Source: an uncultured Acholeplasmatales bacterium
GTDB lineage: Bacteria; Bacillota_I; Bacilli_A; Acholeplasmatales; Anaeroplasmataceae
Assembly (NCBI GenBank): GCA_944323055.1
Contig: CALUQZ010000006.1
Span: 1 to 64,000, forward strand
Length of the DNA stretch: 64,000 nucleotides
Direction of reading: 5' to 3'
Positions 16,804 to 25,930 of the stretch are shown here, piece after piece. The notes beneath the pieces are model-generated. The model did no database searches. It worked only from the letters and a program-made list of their open reading frames with translations, and was not told the origin of the DNA. Made by a program: the position numbers and the translations under genes. The first letter of the stretch is position 1, and the number at the start of each line of letters is the position of its first letter.

Positions 16804-19800
16804 TCAACAAGAAGCTATTGAAAAAAGGAATAATAACATTTTAGTTTCAGCTGGAGCTGGTTCAGGTAAAACAGCTGTTCTTTCGGAAAGAGTTTTAGAG
16901 TTTGTTAAAGCTAATAATAGTATTAATGATTTATTGATTTTAACATTTACTAAAGCAGCAGCTTTAGAAATGAAACAACGAATTTATAAAAAATTAAAAA
17001 ATGAAGGTTTAGATGAAGAGGCTAAGTTAGCCTTAAATGCTAACATAACTACTTTTGATGCTTATTCTTTAGGCTTAGTTAAAAAATATTACTATTATTT
17101 AGGGATTGACAAAAATATCGGAATAGCTGATAGTAATATTATTACTGAAGAAAAGAAAAATATTATTGTAGATATCCTTAATGAATTATATGAAAAGGAA
17201 GATAAGATATTTTATAATTTTTTAATTAAGGAAAATATTAAGGATGATACTAGTATTATTGATGGTATATTAAAGCTTTCTAATAAATTAGATTTGTTAG
17301 TAGATCCGGTTAGTTATCTTAATAGTTATTTAGATAAATATTATGATAAAGATTTTTTAAATAAGATAGTTGATGATTATAATAAATTAGTTTTATCTTT
17401 TTTCTTAGAAAAAATTGATAAATTAGTTGATTTAAAAAATTTATTAGATGAAGATAATATAGCAGTTATAGAATATATTGATAGTTTTGTTTATGATGCT
17501 AATCATTTAAATGGTTATGATGAGTTATATGATTTAATATCAAATTTTAAGATGCCAAGATTAAAACCTAAATCTGATGACAGTGTTAAAGAGGCTAAGA
17601 CTTTAGTAACTGCAGAAATAAAGAAATTATATAATGATTTTTTAGTTTCTTATCCAACTAGAGATTCAATACTTGCAGATTTAGAAAAATCTTATGATGA
17701 TGCTAGTTTTATTTGTAGTGTATGTCTTAATCTAATTAAAAGAATTACTGATTTTAAAAATAAATATTCATATTATACATATAATGATATAGCTAAATTA
17801 GCTATAAAATTAGTTGATAGTAATCATAATGTGAGAGAAGAATTAACTAAACAATTTAAAGAAATATTAGTAGATGAATATCAGGATACTTCTGATCTAC
17901 AAGAAACTTTTTTAAGTTATATTACAAATAATAATCTATATATGGTAGGCGATATTAAACAATCTATATATCGGTTTAGAAATGCTAATCCTTATATATT
18001 TAAAAATAAATATAGTCGTTTTAAAAATAATAATGGTGGTATTAAAATTGATTTATTAGAAAACTTTCGTTCACGAAAAGAAGTATTAAATTCTATTAAT
18101 GAAATATTTACTAATTTAATGACTGATGATTTTGGTGACTCTTCATATGAAAAAGATGGTAAGATGCGTTATGGCCTTAAGAGTTATGATGATTTTAGTA
18201 AAGGTGATTATAGGACAGAAGCTTTAGTTTATGAATATGATAAAGAAAGTGAATATGCTAAGGATTTTAAGAAAGATGAGATAGAAGTCTTTATATGTGC
18301 TAAAAAAGTAAAAGAATTAGTTGATAATACTTATTCTTTAGTTGGAAACAATCTAGTTAAAACCAGTTATAGTGATATAGCTATTATTGTTGATAAAAGT
18401 ACTAATTTTGTCTTATTTAAAAAGGTTTTTGAATATTTTGGTATTCCTCTGGCGATAGAAAGAGATTTAGATGTTAAAGATATTAGCTTAACTAAGACTT
18501 TAATAGCTCTCTTAGATGTTATAGTGGGAATTAAAGAAAATAAGTATGATATTCCTTTTAAACATGCTTTAGTTAGTGTACTTAGAAGTTTTATTTTTAA
18601 TATGTCTGATAAAGAGATATATGATATTATTAAAAATGCTAATTTTGATATTGATTTAGTTAATATAATTAAGAGTATAGATTTAAATAATGATGCTTTT
18701 AGTATCTATTACGAGGCTTTAAGTAAAGTAGATATTTATAAAAAATTAAGTTTAATTGGTAATATTAATACATCTTTAACAATTATAGATTATATTGCTA
18801 AATTATTATTAGATTATAATAAATTAGGTTATGATTTAAAAAAGAGCATCGTGTTTTTAAGCGACATTTTAGATAGTGATTATAAAATGAACTTTAAATC
18901 AGCTACTAATAAGGCTTGTGAAGTTAAACTTATGACTATTCATCATTCTAAAGGTTTAGAATATTCTTATGTTATTTGTCCTTTTCTTAATTCTAAATTA
19001 AATGATGATGATTTTAAATTGCCGTTTAATTTCAATTTAGATTATGGTTTATATGCTAAAAAAAGTGATCAATCAGGAGATAAAAGTGTTAAAGCTATCA
19101 TGTATAAGGCTAGTGAAAGTAAAAAACTATTATCAGAAAGAGTTAGGTTGTTGTATGTAGCATTAACTAGAGCTAGGGAAAAACTTATTTTAGTTTTAGA
19201 AAAAGATAATAAAAAAATAAGTAAAACTCAAGTTGTTACTTTTAAAGATATGTTAAATTATTCTAATGCTTTAAAAAAGTATGAAAAGAAAGTAGATATT
19301 TTAGAATTAGGTTTAACAAAAGATTATAATTCTTTAAAGAATACAACTATTATAAAAACTGATACTAAGACAGTTGATTATGAAGATATAGATTATCGTA
19401 GTAATATTTTAGTTAAAGGTAAAATATCTAAAGAAAACTATCAAATAATTGATGATAAAACACGTTATATTTTAGAACTTGGTACTAATATTCATAATGC
19501 TTTAGCTAATTTAGATTTAAAAAATCCAGATTATTCTAAGATAGATGTTAAATATCAAGAACCTATAAAAAAGATGTTAAATTTAGCTATTTTTAAAGAT
19601 ATTAATAAAGCTAATATTTATCAAGAATATGAGTTTTATTTTAATGATAAGGAATCATATTATGGTATTATGGATTTATTATTAGAATATGATGATCATT
19701 TTGTAATAATTGATTATAAATTAGCTGATTTGAATAAAGAAGAATATTTAAGACAGTTAGGTGTTTACAAAAAATATTTAAAAACATTAACTGAGAAGAA

Positions 19801-19864
19801 AATATATGTTTATTTAGTTAGTATTATGCGTTTGGAGGTTAAAGATTTAACAAATGAAATATAA
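16787..19864 (+). CDS. addA: AddA helicase-nuclease subunit
   Basis: UvrD-type superfamily 1A helicase and nuclease that unwinds and cuts DNA ends together with AddB. A 1025-residue protein, somewhat shorter than Bacillus AddA (about 1230). Walker A GAGSGKT at 23-29, Walker B VDEYQDT near 361-367, then GDIKQSIYRFR, ENFRS, THHSKGLEY-like motif V (IHHSKGLEYSYVICP) and VRLLYVALTRAREKL motif VI. The C-terminal nuclease site is GIMDLLLEYDDHFVIIDYK. AAGGGGG precedes its start inside addB. rimM begins 11 bases before its stop, joining repair genes to the tRNA and ribosome maturation pair. Confidence 0.95.
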   Translation: MKWTANQQEAIEKRNNNILVSAGAGSGKTAVLSERVLEFVKANNSINDLLILTFTKAAALEMKQRIYKKLKNEGLDEEAKLALNANITTFDAYSLGLVKKYYYYLGIDKNIGIADSNIITEEKKNIIVDILNELYEKEDKIFYNFLIKENIKDDTSIIDGILKLSNKLDLLVDPVSYLNSYLDKYYDKDFLNKIVDDYNKLVLSFFLEKIDKLVDLKNLLDEDNIAVIEYIDSFVYDANHLNGYDELYDLISNFKMPRLKPKSDDSVKEAKTLVTAEIKKLYNDFLVSYPTRDSILADLEKSYDDASFICSVCLNLIKRITDFKNKYSYYTYNDIAKLAIKLVDSNHNVREELTKQFKEILVDEYQDTSDLQETFLSYITNNNLYMVGDIKQSIYRFRNANPYIFKNKYSRFKNNNGGIKIDLLENFRSRKEVLNSINEIFTNLMTDDFGDSSYEKDGKMRYGLKSYDDFSKGDYRTEALVYEYDKESEYAKDFKKDEIEVFICAKKVKELVDNTYSLVGNNLVKTSYSDIAIIVDKSTNFVLFKKVFEYFGIPLAIERDLDVKDISLTKTLIALLDVIVGIKENKYDIPFKHALVSVLRSFIFNMSDKEIYDIIKNANFDIDLVNIIKSIDLNNDAFSIYYEALSKVDIYKKLSLIGNINTSLTIIDYIAKLLLDYNKLGYDLKKSIVFLSDILDSDYKMNFKSATNKACEVKLMTIHHSKGLEYSYVICPFLNSKLNDDDFKLPFNFNLDYGLYAKKSDQSGDKSVKAIMYKASESKKLLSERVRLLYVALTRAREKLILVLEKDNKKISKTQVVTFKDMLNYSNALKKYEKKVDILELGLTKDYNSLKNTTIIKTDTKTVDYEDIDYRSNILVKGKISKENYQIIDDKTRYILELGTNIHNALANLDLKNPDYSKIDVKYQEPIKKMLNLAIFKDINKANIYQEYEFYFNDKESYYGIMDLLLEYDDHFVIIDYKLADLNKEEYLRQLGVYKKYLKTLTEKKIYVYLVSIMRLEVKDLTNEI

Positions 19865-20339
19865 TATATGCGGTAAGATTTTAAAAACATTCGGGTTAAA
19901 AGGTGAAGTTAAGGTTTTAAATAGTAGTGATTTTAATCGATTTGTTAAAAATAAGGAATTATATTATTTGGAGAATGGCGTTTATAAAGAATTAAAGATT
20001 AAAGAGGTAAAAGATGGTAGTTCTTTAATTGTTAGTTTTTATGGTTATGATGATATTAATAAAGTATTACCATTAATTGGGTATGACTTATATGCAAAAA
20101 GAGAAAAAGAAGATCTAAAAGATAATGAATATTATTATAGCGATTTAATAGGTAAAGATGTATATAATGAAGACGGAGTGTTACGAGCTAAAGTTAAAGA
20201 TGTTAGAGAATTACCACAAGGTAAGTATTTATTGTGTGTCAAAGATGGAAAAAATAAATTAATTCCTTTTAATGAACATTTTATTAAAGATGTTTTAGAT
20301 GATCGAATAATTATTATGGAAATTGAAGGCCTTTTATGA
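19854..20339 (+). CDS. rimM: 16S rRNA processing protein RimM
   Basis: Ribosome maturation factor that binds S19 and helps fold the 30S head. At 161 residues it has an N-terminal beta-barrel with the family opening GKILKTFGLKGEVKV and a C-terminal PRC-barrel domain (from about residue 92, YYYSDLIGKDVYN). It starts within the 3' end of addA and overlaps trmD by four bases (ATGA), so all are one transcript. S19-binding glycines and the YxxDLIG motif are present. Normally it follows khpA or ylqD; the intervening addBA is the unusual part. Confidence 0.95.
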   Translation: MKYNICGKILKTFGLKGEVKVLNSSDFNRFVKNKELYYLENGVYKELKIKEVKDGSSLIVSFYGYDDINKVLPLIGYDLYAKREKEDLKDNEYYYSDLIGKDVYNEDGVLRAKVKDVRELPQGKYLLCVKDGKNKLIPFNEHFIKDVLDDRIIIMEIEGLL

Positions 20340-21067
20340 AAATAAAAATTGTTACTTTATTTAAAGAGATGTTCATTCCTTTTTTAGAAACATCTATAAT
20401 TAAAAGAGCTATTAATAATAAGCTAGTAGAGGTTGAGTTAGTAGATTTAAGAACTTATTCAAATGATAAACATAATCATGTTGATGATACACCTTATGGT
20501 GGTGGAAGTGGAATGGTTATTAGGGTTGATGTGGTTAAGAGAGCTTTAGATGATATTAAAAGTAGTGCTAGCAAAGTTATATTAACGACACCAAGAGGGA
20601 TAACTTATAATCAACAAATAGCTAATAAATTAAGTAAAGAAGAAGAAATTATCATTTTGTGTGGACATTATGAAGGATTTGATGAGCGAGTTTTAGATTA
20701 TGTTGATTATGAAATATCTATAGGTGATTATGTGTTAACTGGTGGAGAAATAGCGGCTATGACTATTTGTGATAGTATTATAAGATTATTAAAGGATGTT
20801 ATAAAAGAAGAATCATATAAAGATGATAGTTTTCAAACAGGATTATTAGAATATCCACAATATACAAGACCTTATATTTATGATGATAAGAAAGTGCCTG
20901 ATGTTTTAGTTAATGGAAATCATGAAGAAATACGTAAATACCGATTATATGAGAGCTTAAAACTAACATATTTAAGAAGAAAAGATTTATTAGATAAATA
21001 TAGTTTAAATAAAGAGGAAGAAGAATTACTAAAAAAAATTGAAAGAGAGACTTTACAAAAAAAATAA
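20336..21067 (+). CDS. trmD: tRNA (guanine-N1-)-methyltransferase
   Basis: Methylates G37 of tRNAs reading CNN codons, preventing +1 frameshifting. A 243-residue trefoil-knot enzyme: MKIKIVTLFKEMF opening, DDTPYGGGSGMV (residues 51-62), LCGHYEGFDERV, and ISIGDYVLTGGEIAAM with the knot and catalytic Asp, then the C-terminal helical domain. ATGA overlap with rimM. The ribosomal protein gene rplS, which follows trmD in most Firmicutes, is absent here and replaced by a small membrane protein gene. Confidence 0.97.
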   Translation: MKIKIVTLFKEMFIPFLETSIIKRAINNKLVEVELVDLRTYSNDKHNHVDDTPYGGGSGMVIRVDVVKRALDDIKSSASKVILTTPRGITYNQQIANKLSKEEEIIILCGHYEGFDERVLDYVDYEISIGDYVLTGGEIAAMTICDSIIRLLKDVIKEESYKDDSFQTGLLEYPQYTRPYIYDDKKVPDVLVNGNHEEIRKYRLYESLKLTYLRRKDLLDKYSLNKEEEELLKKIERETLQKK

Positions 21068-21098
21068 TTAAGTTTATACTTTTAATGAGGTGAATTTT

Positions 21099-21407
21099 AT
21101 GGCAACAAAAAAGACTACAACAACTACTAAGTCTAGTTCTATTAATTGGGGAAAGATTACAGGAATTTGTTCTTTCTTTGCTATTGTAATTGCTGGGGTA
21201 TTATTTATAATAAATGGTATATTGAGACTAGTAAATGCTAATATGAATGGTGGTATTTTAAATACAATTTCTACGGTTTTATTAGTTTTAGCAGTTATAA
21301 TACCTGGATGGCGTTTTGTTAGAACAAAGAAAATGTGGATTAGAATATTATTTTGGGTATGTGCTCTATGTTTAATCATTTTTGGAGCAATCACATTTAA
21401 TGTATAA
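21099..21407 (+). CDS. Small three-helix membrane protein
   Basis: A 102-residue protein of unknown family. A Thr/Lys/Ser-rich cytoplasmic tail (residues 1-16) is followed by three hydrophobic segments (about 19-41, 50-66 and 77-98). ATG 21099 is chosen because GAGG lies eight bases upstream; an in-frame GTG three codons earlier overlaps that site. It follows trmD by 31 bases with no terminator between, so it may belong to that transcript, and it ends at a terminator. I do not recognise it. Confidence 0.65.
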   Translation: MATKKTTTTTKSSSINWGKITGICSFFAIVIAGVLFIINGILRLVNANMNGGILNTISTVLLVLAVIIPGWRFVRTKKMWIRILFWVCALCLIIFGAITFNV

Positions 21408-21430
21408 AAAAAGGCTTAGGCCTTTTTTTT
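21405..21430 (+). terminator. Terminator after the small membrane protein gene
   Basis: A-rich left flank, AAGGC / GCCTT core stem, and a run of eight Ts. Confidence 0.75.
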
Positions 21431-21516
21431 ATGCATATTAGTTATAATTAAATATATTTAATAGTTATTTGTATATAATTTATAAATAATTTATAATAAT
21501 TTAGAGGTGATTAAGT

Positions 21517-22680
21517 GTGTTAGGAAATTTTGTATATTCAAATCCTACTAAATTATATTTTGGAGATAATAGTTTAAACTATTTAAATGAAGAATTACCT
21601 AAATATGGTAATAATGTATTATTAGTATATGGTGGTGGTTCAATTAAAAAGAATGGACTTTATGATGAGGTAATAGCTATTTTAAAAGCTAACGGTAAAA
21701 CTATATTTGAAGATTACGGTGTTATGCCAAACCCTACAGTAGCTAAATTGTATGAAGGATGCGAAAGATTGAGGGCTTGTAATGCAGATTTAATTTTAGC
21801 TGTAGGTGGTGGTAGTGTTGTTGATTATGCTAAGGCTTTATCAGTATCAGCTTATAGTGAAGAAGATCCATGGCAAAAGTATTATATAGAATTTAAAGAG
21901 CCAGATAATAAAATAGTACCAGTTGGCTGTATTTTAACTATGGTGGGTACAGGCAGTGAAATGAATGGGGGAGCTGTTATAACAAACCCAGAATCAGGTT
22001 TAAAAATCGGACATGTATTTGGTGATAATGTTTTCCCTAAATTTTCAATTTTAAATCCTAAGTATACATACACTGTCCCGATGTATCAAATGGTAGCTGG
22101 TATTTTTGATACAATGAGTCATATTTTAGAACAATACTTTTCTGGTGATGATGATAATACTTCTGATTACATTATGGAAGGTTTAATGCGTTCTTTAATA
22201 CATTCTGCTAAAATTGCTGTTAAAGACCCTTACAACTATGAAGCTCGTTCAAATATTATGTGGACAGCAACTTGGGCTTTAAACACATTAGTAGCTAAAG
22301 GTAAGAGTACGGACTGGGAAGTACATATGATAGGTCAAGCTATTGGTGCCGTTACAAACGCAACTCATGGTATGACTTTATCAGCAATTTCTTTAGCTTA
22401 CTACAAATTAATTATGCCTTATGGCTTAGATAAGTTTGTAAAGTTTGCTAAAAATGTCTTTTTAATTCAAGATTTAGCTACTAAAGAGGAAACAGCTTTG
22501 GCCGGTTTAGCTGCCCTAGAAGCTTGGATGAAAGAAATAGGTGTAGTAATGAACATAAGTGAATTAGGTGTTACTAAAGATATGTTTGCTGATATAATTA
22601 AGGCTACATTTATCAATACTACTGGTTATAAAACTTTAACTAAAGAAGATATTTACGCTATATTAGAAGCTAGTTTGTAA
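21517..22680 (+). CDS. Iron-containing alcohol dehydrogenase (butanol dehydrogenase-like)
   Basis: A 387-residue group III dehydrogenase reducing aldehydes to alcohols with NAD(P)H, a common fermentation step. Nucleotide-binding signature GGGSVVDYAKAL near residues 92-103, preceded by VYGGGSIKKNGLYDEV. Metal-binding region with FDTMSHILEQY and NATHGMTLSAI carrying the Asp/His ligands. The opening NFVYSNPTKLYFG is the BDH/YqhD type. GTG start at 21517 after GAGGTGA; another GTG two bases earlier is out of frame. It is single-gene, with a TA-rich upstream region. Confidence 0.92.
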   Translation: MLGNFVYSNPTKLYFGDNSLNYLNEELPKYGNNVLLVYGGGSIKKNGLYDEVIAILKANGKTIFEDYGVMPNPTVAKLYEGCERLRACNADLILAVGGGSVVDYAKALSVSAYSEEDPWQKYYIEFKEPDNKIVPVGCILTMVGTGSEMNGGAVITNPESGLKIGHVFGDNVFPKFSILNPKYTYTVPMYQMVAGIFDTMSHILEQYFSGDDDNTSDYIMEGLMRSLIHSAKIAVKDPYNYEARSNIMWTATWALNTLVAKGKSTDWEVHMIGQAIGAVTNATHGMTLSAISLAYYKLIMPYGLDKFVKFAKNVFLIQDLATKEETALAGLAALEAWMKEIGVVMNISELGVTKDMFADIIKATFINTTGYKTLTKEDIYAILEASL

Positions 22681-22686
22681 TATTTA

Positions 22687-22715
22687 TTGTTAATTCTTAT
22701 TTATAGTGCTATAAT
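22687..22715 (+). promoter_or_regulatory. Promoter of the 74-residue membrane protein gene
   Basis: TTGTTA (22687-22692), 17-base spacer, TATAAT (22710-22715) preceded by TGC. An inverted repeat ATTTACTT / AAGTAAAT (22714-22739) begins in the -10 box and encloses the ribosome site. Confidence 0.65.
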
Positions 22716-22742
22716 TTACTTACAAGAAGGGAAGTAAATTAG

Positions 22743-22967
22743 ATGGATAAAGAGTTTTATAAACTTAATAAGGTAGTACAAATACTTCTATTAGCTATTC
22801 CGTTTGTTAATCTTATTACAGAAATTGTTGTTAGAGGAAGTAAATTACTTAAAGATGCTAACCTAATAAATTTAGTTTTGTTAATTTTATCTATTATAAC
22901 AATCGGTATTTTTGGTTGGGTTGACGTTATATGTATATTGTTAACAGACAAATTATTAGGTGACTAA
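22743..22967 (+). CDS. Small two-helix membrane protein
   Basis: A 74-residue protein with two hydrophobic segments (about 10-30 and 40-68) and a short charged loop between them. Ribosome site GAAGGGAAG nine to eleven bases before ATG 22743. It has its own promoter and terminator, so it is a monocistronic small gene rather than a chance frame. No family recognised. Confidence 0.6.
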   Translation: MDKEFYKLNKVVQILLLAIPFVNLITEIVVRGSKLLKDANLINLVLLILSIITIGIFGWVDVICILLTDKLLGD

Positions 22968-22992
22968 AGAAAGCCAATTTTGGCTTTTTTTA
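22967..22992 (+). terminator. Terminator after the 74-residue protein gene
   Basis: AAAGCCA / TGGCTTT stem followed by a T run. Confidence 0.8.
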
Positions 22993-23053
22993 TTTAAAAA
23001 AATAATTGTATATTTTATACATTTATAATATAATAAATGTAGAGGTGATACAT

Positions 23054-24109
23054 ATGTTATTAAAATTGAAGTTAGAGAATGTTTTTAGTATTAAAAAAGC
23101 TGAGATTGATTTTACAAAAGCTAGATATTTATATAAAAGTAATATGTTATATAATGATTTGATAGTAAATCCAATAGCTATTTATGGTTACAATAGTTCA
23201 GGTAAATCTAGTATATTTAAAGCAATGGCTTTTTTAACTAGTTTTTTATTAGAAGGCGATAATTATCCTTTAGAAGTAAATATGTTAGAAGTTGCTAAAA
23301 AAATAAAAGAAAAACAAGAAGGGTATTCTACGTCCTATTTTAGACTTTATTTTAAGATTGATAATGATTATTATGAATATAATTTGGCTTATAATAATGC
23401 CTATATAAAAGAAGAATTAATTCAAAATAATAAAATGTTAATAAATAGGATTTTAGATACTTATACGATATATTTTTATGAAGGTAGAGCTGCTAAAACT
23501 AAATTGATAAATAAATCTATTTTATTAGAGTTAAAAGATAAAATAACTACTGTTTATGATTATTTAAGTAATATTAGTATAATACTAGATAATCGTATAA
23601 ATACAATTACTAAAATATTAACTAATAAAAATATTTATGATTTATTTTATGAAAATCAAGAAGCTATTTATAATTCGTTAAATGAATTACCATTTGTATT
23701 AAATTTTAAAATTGTTAAAGATAAATACACTTATCAATTAGAGTATGATAACAATTATTTACCGATTAGTTATTTGTCAAAAGGTACATTTAATGTGTTT
23801 TTAATTATGAGTTTAATACTTTCAAGTCCTAAAAATTCGTTATTATTTATAGATGACTTAGATAGTAATATTCACCCATTTATTTTAGATAGAATTATTA
23901 ATTTAGCTAATGATAATAATATTCAATTAGTGTTTAGTTCTCACAATACCCATTTAATGCAAATGTTAAGGCCTGATCAAATTTATTTTGCTAGCTTTAA
24001 TGAATCACATAGTTCGTATAAAAGATTGTCAGATATTAAAGATAATATTAGAGAAATAAATAATATTGAAAAAATGTATTTGTCTTATGTGTTTATAAAA
24101 GAAGTATGA
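23054..24109 (+). CDS. AAA ATPase of the SMC/RecF-like (AAA_15/AAA_21) group
   Basis: A 351-residue ATPase with the ABC-type layout. Opening LKLKLENVFSIKKAEIDF as in RecF/OLD proteins, Walker A GYNSSGKSS (45-53), signature-like LSKGTFNVF, Walker B LLFIDDLDSN (Asp267, Asp268), and a switch His in FSSHNTHLM. No TOPRIM or nuclease domain, so it is not a full OLD protein. Stand-alone versions occur in abortive-infection and RloA-like systems, usually with a partner gene; none is seen here. ATG 23054 follows AGAGGTGA by six bases; an earlier in-frame ATG at 23006 lacks a ribosome site. The stop lies inside its terminator. Confidence 0.78.
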   Translation: MLLKLKLENVFSIKKAEIDFTKARYLYKSNMLYNDLIVNPIAIYGYNSSGKSSIFKAMAFLTSFLLEGDNYPLEVNMLEVAKKIKEKQEGYSTSYFRLYFKIDNDYYEYNLAYNNAYIKEELIQNNKMLINRILDTYTIYFYEGRAAKTKLINKSILLELKDKITTVYDYLSNISIILDNRINTITKILTNKNIYDLFYENQEAIYNSLNELPFVLNFKIVKDKYTYQLEYDNNYLPISYLSKGTFNVFLIMSLILSSPKNSLLFIDDLDSNIHPFILDRIINLANDNNIQLVFSSHNTHLMQMLRPDQIYFASFNESHSSYKRLSDIKDNIREINNIEKMYLSYVFIKEV

Positions 24110-24124
24110 TGACTTCTTTTTTTA
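24097..24124 (+). terminator. Terminator of the AAA ATPase gene
   Basis: AAAAGAAGT / ACTTCTTTT stem with loop ATGATG containing the stop codon, then Ts. Confidence 0.75.
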
Positions 24125-24155
24125 AATGTGCTAAAATTAAAAAAAGGGGGCTTAT

Positions 24156-24407
24156 ATGAAGAAAAATGAAATAATGTCTAGTGATAAGGAATTATTCATT
24201 AAATATAGACGGGTAGAAATTATGTCAGTTATTATTTTAATAATAGGTTTTATAATAGCGGCATGTAGTGCTTTTTTTAGATTTAAAGGCGGCAATAAAT
24301 ATTATGTTTTTATCGCTATGATAGTTGTAGGGTTGTGCTTAATGCTGATTGGATTTATTATTTTTAGTATATTTTATTTTAAAATTAAGAGGTTAAAAGA
24401 AAAATGA
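24156..24407 (+). CDS. Small two-helix membrane protein
   Basis: An 83-residue protein with two strong hydrophobic segments (about 22-42 and 50-72) and basic ends. The ribosome site AAAGGGGG precedes ATG 24156 by six bases. Its last four bases overlap the GH28 gene start (ATGA), so it is translated in step with a pectinase gene. No family recognised; it may be a bystander or help localise a partner. Confidence 0.6.
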   Translation: MKKNEIMSSDKELFIKYRRVEIMSVIILIIGFIIAACSAFFRFKGGNKYYVFIAMIVVGLCLMLIGFIIFSIFYFKIKRLKEK

Positions 24408-25930
24408 AAGTTATATATGTAGGTACTAGATTTATTGTTTTAGAATTAGATAATCATTTACCATATTTTAATGATTCTTTATATGATATTTATGTAAATG
24501 ATAAGTTTTATCAAAAAAGTGACAAAAATGTTATTTCTTTATATGATTTGACGCCAAATACTAATTATAAAATTAAAGTTTTAGGAGAAGAATTAAGTGT
24601 TAAAACAGCTAAAGAAACTATTTGTTTAGAAACTGATTTATTTAATACATATAAAGACGGGATTAATGATGATACTATTAAGCTACAACAAGCTATTTTA
24701 GCATGCCCAGAAGGTGGAACAGTTTATGTAAATAAAGGAACTTATTTAATAACTAGTTTATTTTTAAAATCAAATTTTAATTTATATTTTGAAGATGGGG
24801 TTAAATTTATAACACAATATGATAGAAAACATTTTCCGGTTTTGCCAGGTATTATAAATAATAGTGAAAATGAATTAAATTTAGGTTCTTTTGAAGGACA
24901 AGAATTAAATACATTTAGTTCTTGCATCACCGGTATTAATGTATCTAATGTGACGGTTGCGGGTAAAGCAGATATAGATATGCAAGCTACTTTAGGTGAT
25001 TGGTATAAAAATCATAATGAAGTAAGAATAGCTTGTAGACCATATGGAGTATTCTTAAATAGATGTGATAATATTGTTATGGCGGGCTTTTTTATACATG
25101 ACACACCATGCTGGAATATTCATCCTTATTTTTCTTCTAATTTACAATTTTTAGATTTAAGAATTGAAAATCCGGTTGGCATGCCTACAACGGATGGGCT
25201 TGATCCGGATGCCTGTAGCGATGTGTTAATTTTAGGGTGTGAATTTAAGGTTGGTGATGATTGTATAGCTATTAAGAGTGGAACAATTGATTTTGCTAAA
25301 AAATATTTACGACCTTCTAGTAATATTACAATTAGGAATTGTTATATGGCTCAAGGACATGGTGGAGTTGTTTTTGGCAGTGAATCTAGTGGTGGTATTA
25401 AAAATGTTATTGTTAGTCAATCTCTTTTTGTTGGTACTGATAGAGGCTTAAGAATTAAGACAAGAAGAGGAAGAGGTAGATATGGTATTATTAGTAATAT
25501 AACATTTGATAATATTAGGATGGATGGTGTACTAACTCCTTTTGTGGTTAATATGTTTTATAATATGGGACCAAAAGGAGGACATGATCCTTTTGTTTGG
25601 TCACCTGATAAACAAAAAGTTGATATGAGTACGCCAATAATTGAAGATTTTACTTTTTCTAACATTATTTGTGATAATGTAGCATTAGCAGCTGGTGTAT
25701 TTTTAGGTTTACCAGAGGAACCGATTAAAAAAATAACATTCAAAAATGTTCATTTTAATTATAATCTTAATGCTAAACCGGGCTACCCTGTTATGGTTGA
25801 ACATAAAGAGTTGATGCAAAGAAAAGGTGTTGTGGCATCAAATGTTTTAGAAATTGTTTTAGATGATGTAACATTTAATGGTAATATAGGTTTAGAGGTA
25901 GAAAGCAATGGAAAAATTGAAACACTTTAA
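24404..25930 (+). CDS. GH28 polygalacturonase-family glycoside hydrolase, cytoplasmic
   Basis: A 508-residue right-handed beta-helix enzyme acting on galacturonan-type oligosaccharides by inversion. An N-terminal fibronectin-like domain (about 1-75) precedes the GH28 helix. Family motifs in order: TTDGLDPDACSDV (the NTDG-type Asp), GDDCIAIKSG (catalytic Asp pair), QGHGGVVFGSE (catalytic His) and RGLRIKT. No signal peptide, so it should work inside the cell on imported oligomers, like exo-acting or unsaturated-oligomer enzymes. It overlaps the 83-residue gene by four bases, and the DUF308 gene starts 23 bases before its end. A second GH28 gene lies at 35666. Confidence 0.9.
   Translation: MKVIYVGTRFIVLELDNHLPYFNDSLYDIYVNDKFYQKSDKNVISLYDLTPNTNYKIKVLGEELSVKTAKETICLETDLFNTYKDGINDDTIKLQQAILACPEGGTVYVNKGTYLITSLFLKSNFNLYFEDGVKFITQYDRKHFPVLPGIINNSENELNLGSFEGQELNTFSSCITGINVSNVTVAGKADIDMQATLGDWYKNHNEVRIACRPYGVFLNRCDNIVMAGFFIHDTPCWNIHPYFSSNLQFLDLRIENPVGMPTTDGLDPDACSDVLILGCEFKVGDDCIAIKSGTIDFAKKYLRPSSNITIRNCYMAQGHGGVVFGSESSGGIKNVIVSQSLFVGTDRGLRIKTRRGRGRYGIISNITFDNIRMDGVLTPFVVNMFYNMGPKGGHDPFVWSPDKQKVDMSTPIIEDFTFSNIICDNVALAAGVFLGLPEEPIKKITFKNVHFNYNLNAKPGYPVMVEHKELMQRKGVVASNVLEIVLDDVTFNGNIGLEVESNGKIETL

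Noticed and set aside
16787-19864. addA/addB as part of a defence island
   Set aside because: They are the normal AddAB repair pair overlapping rimM, so counted as core genes.
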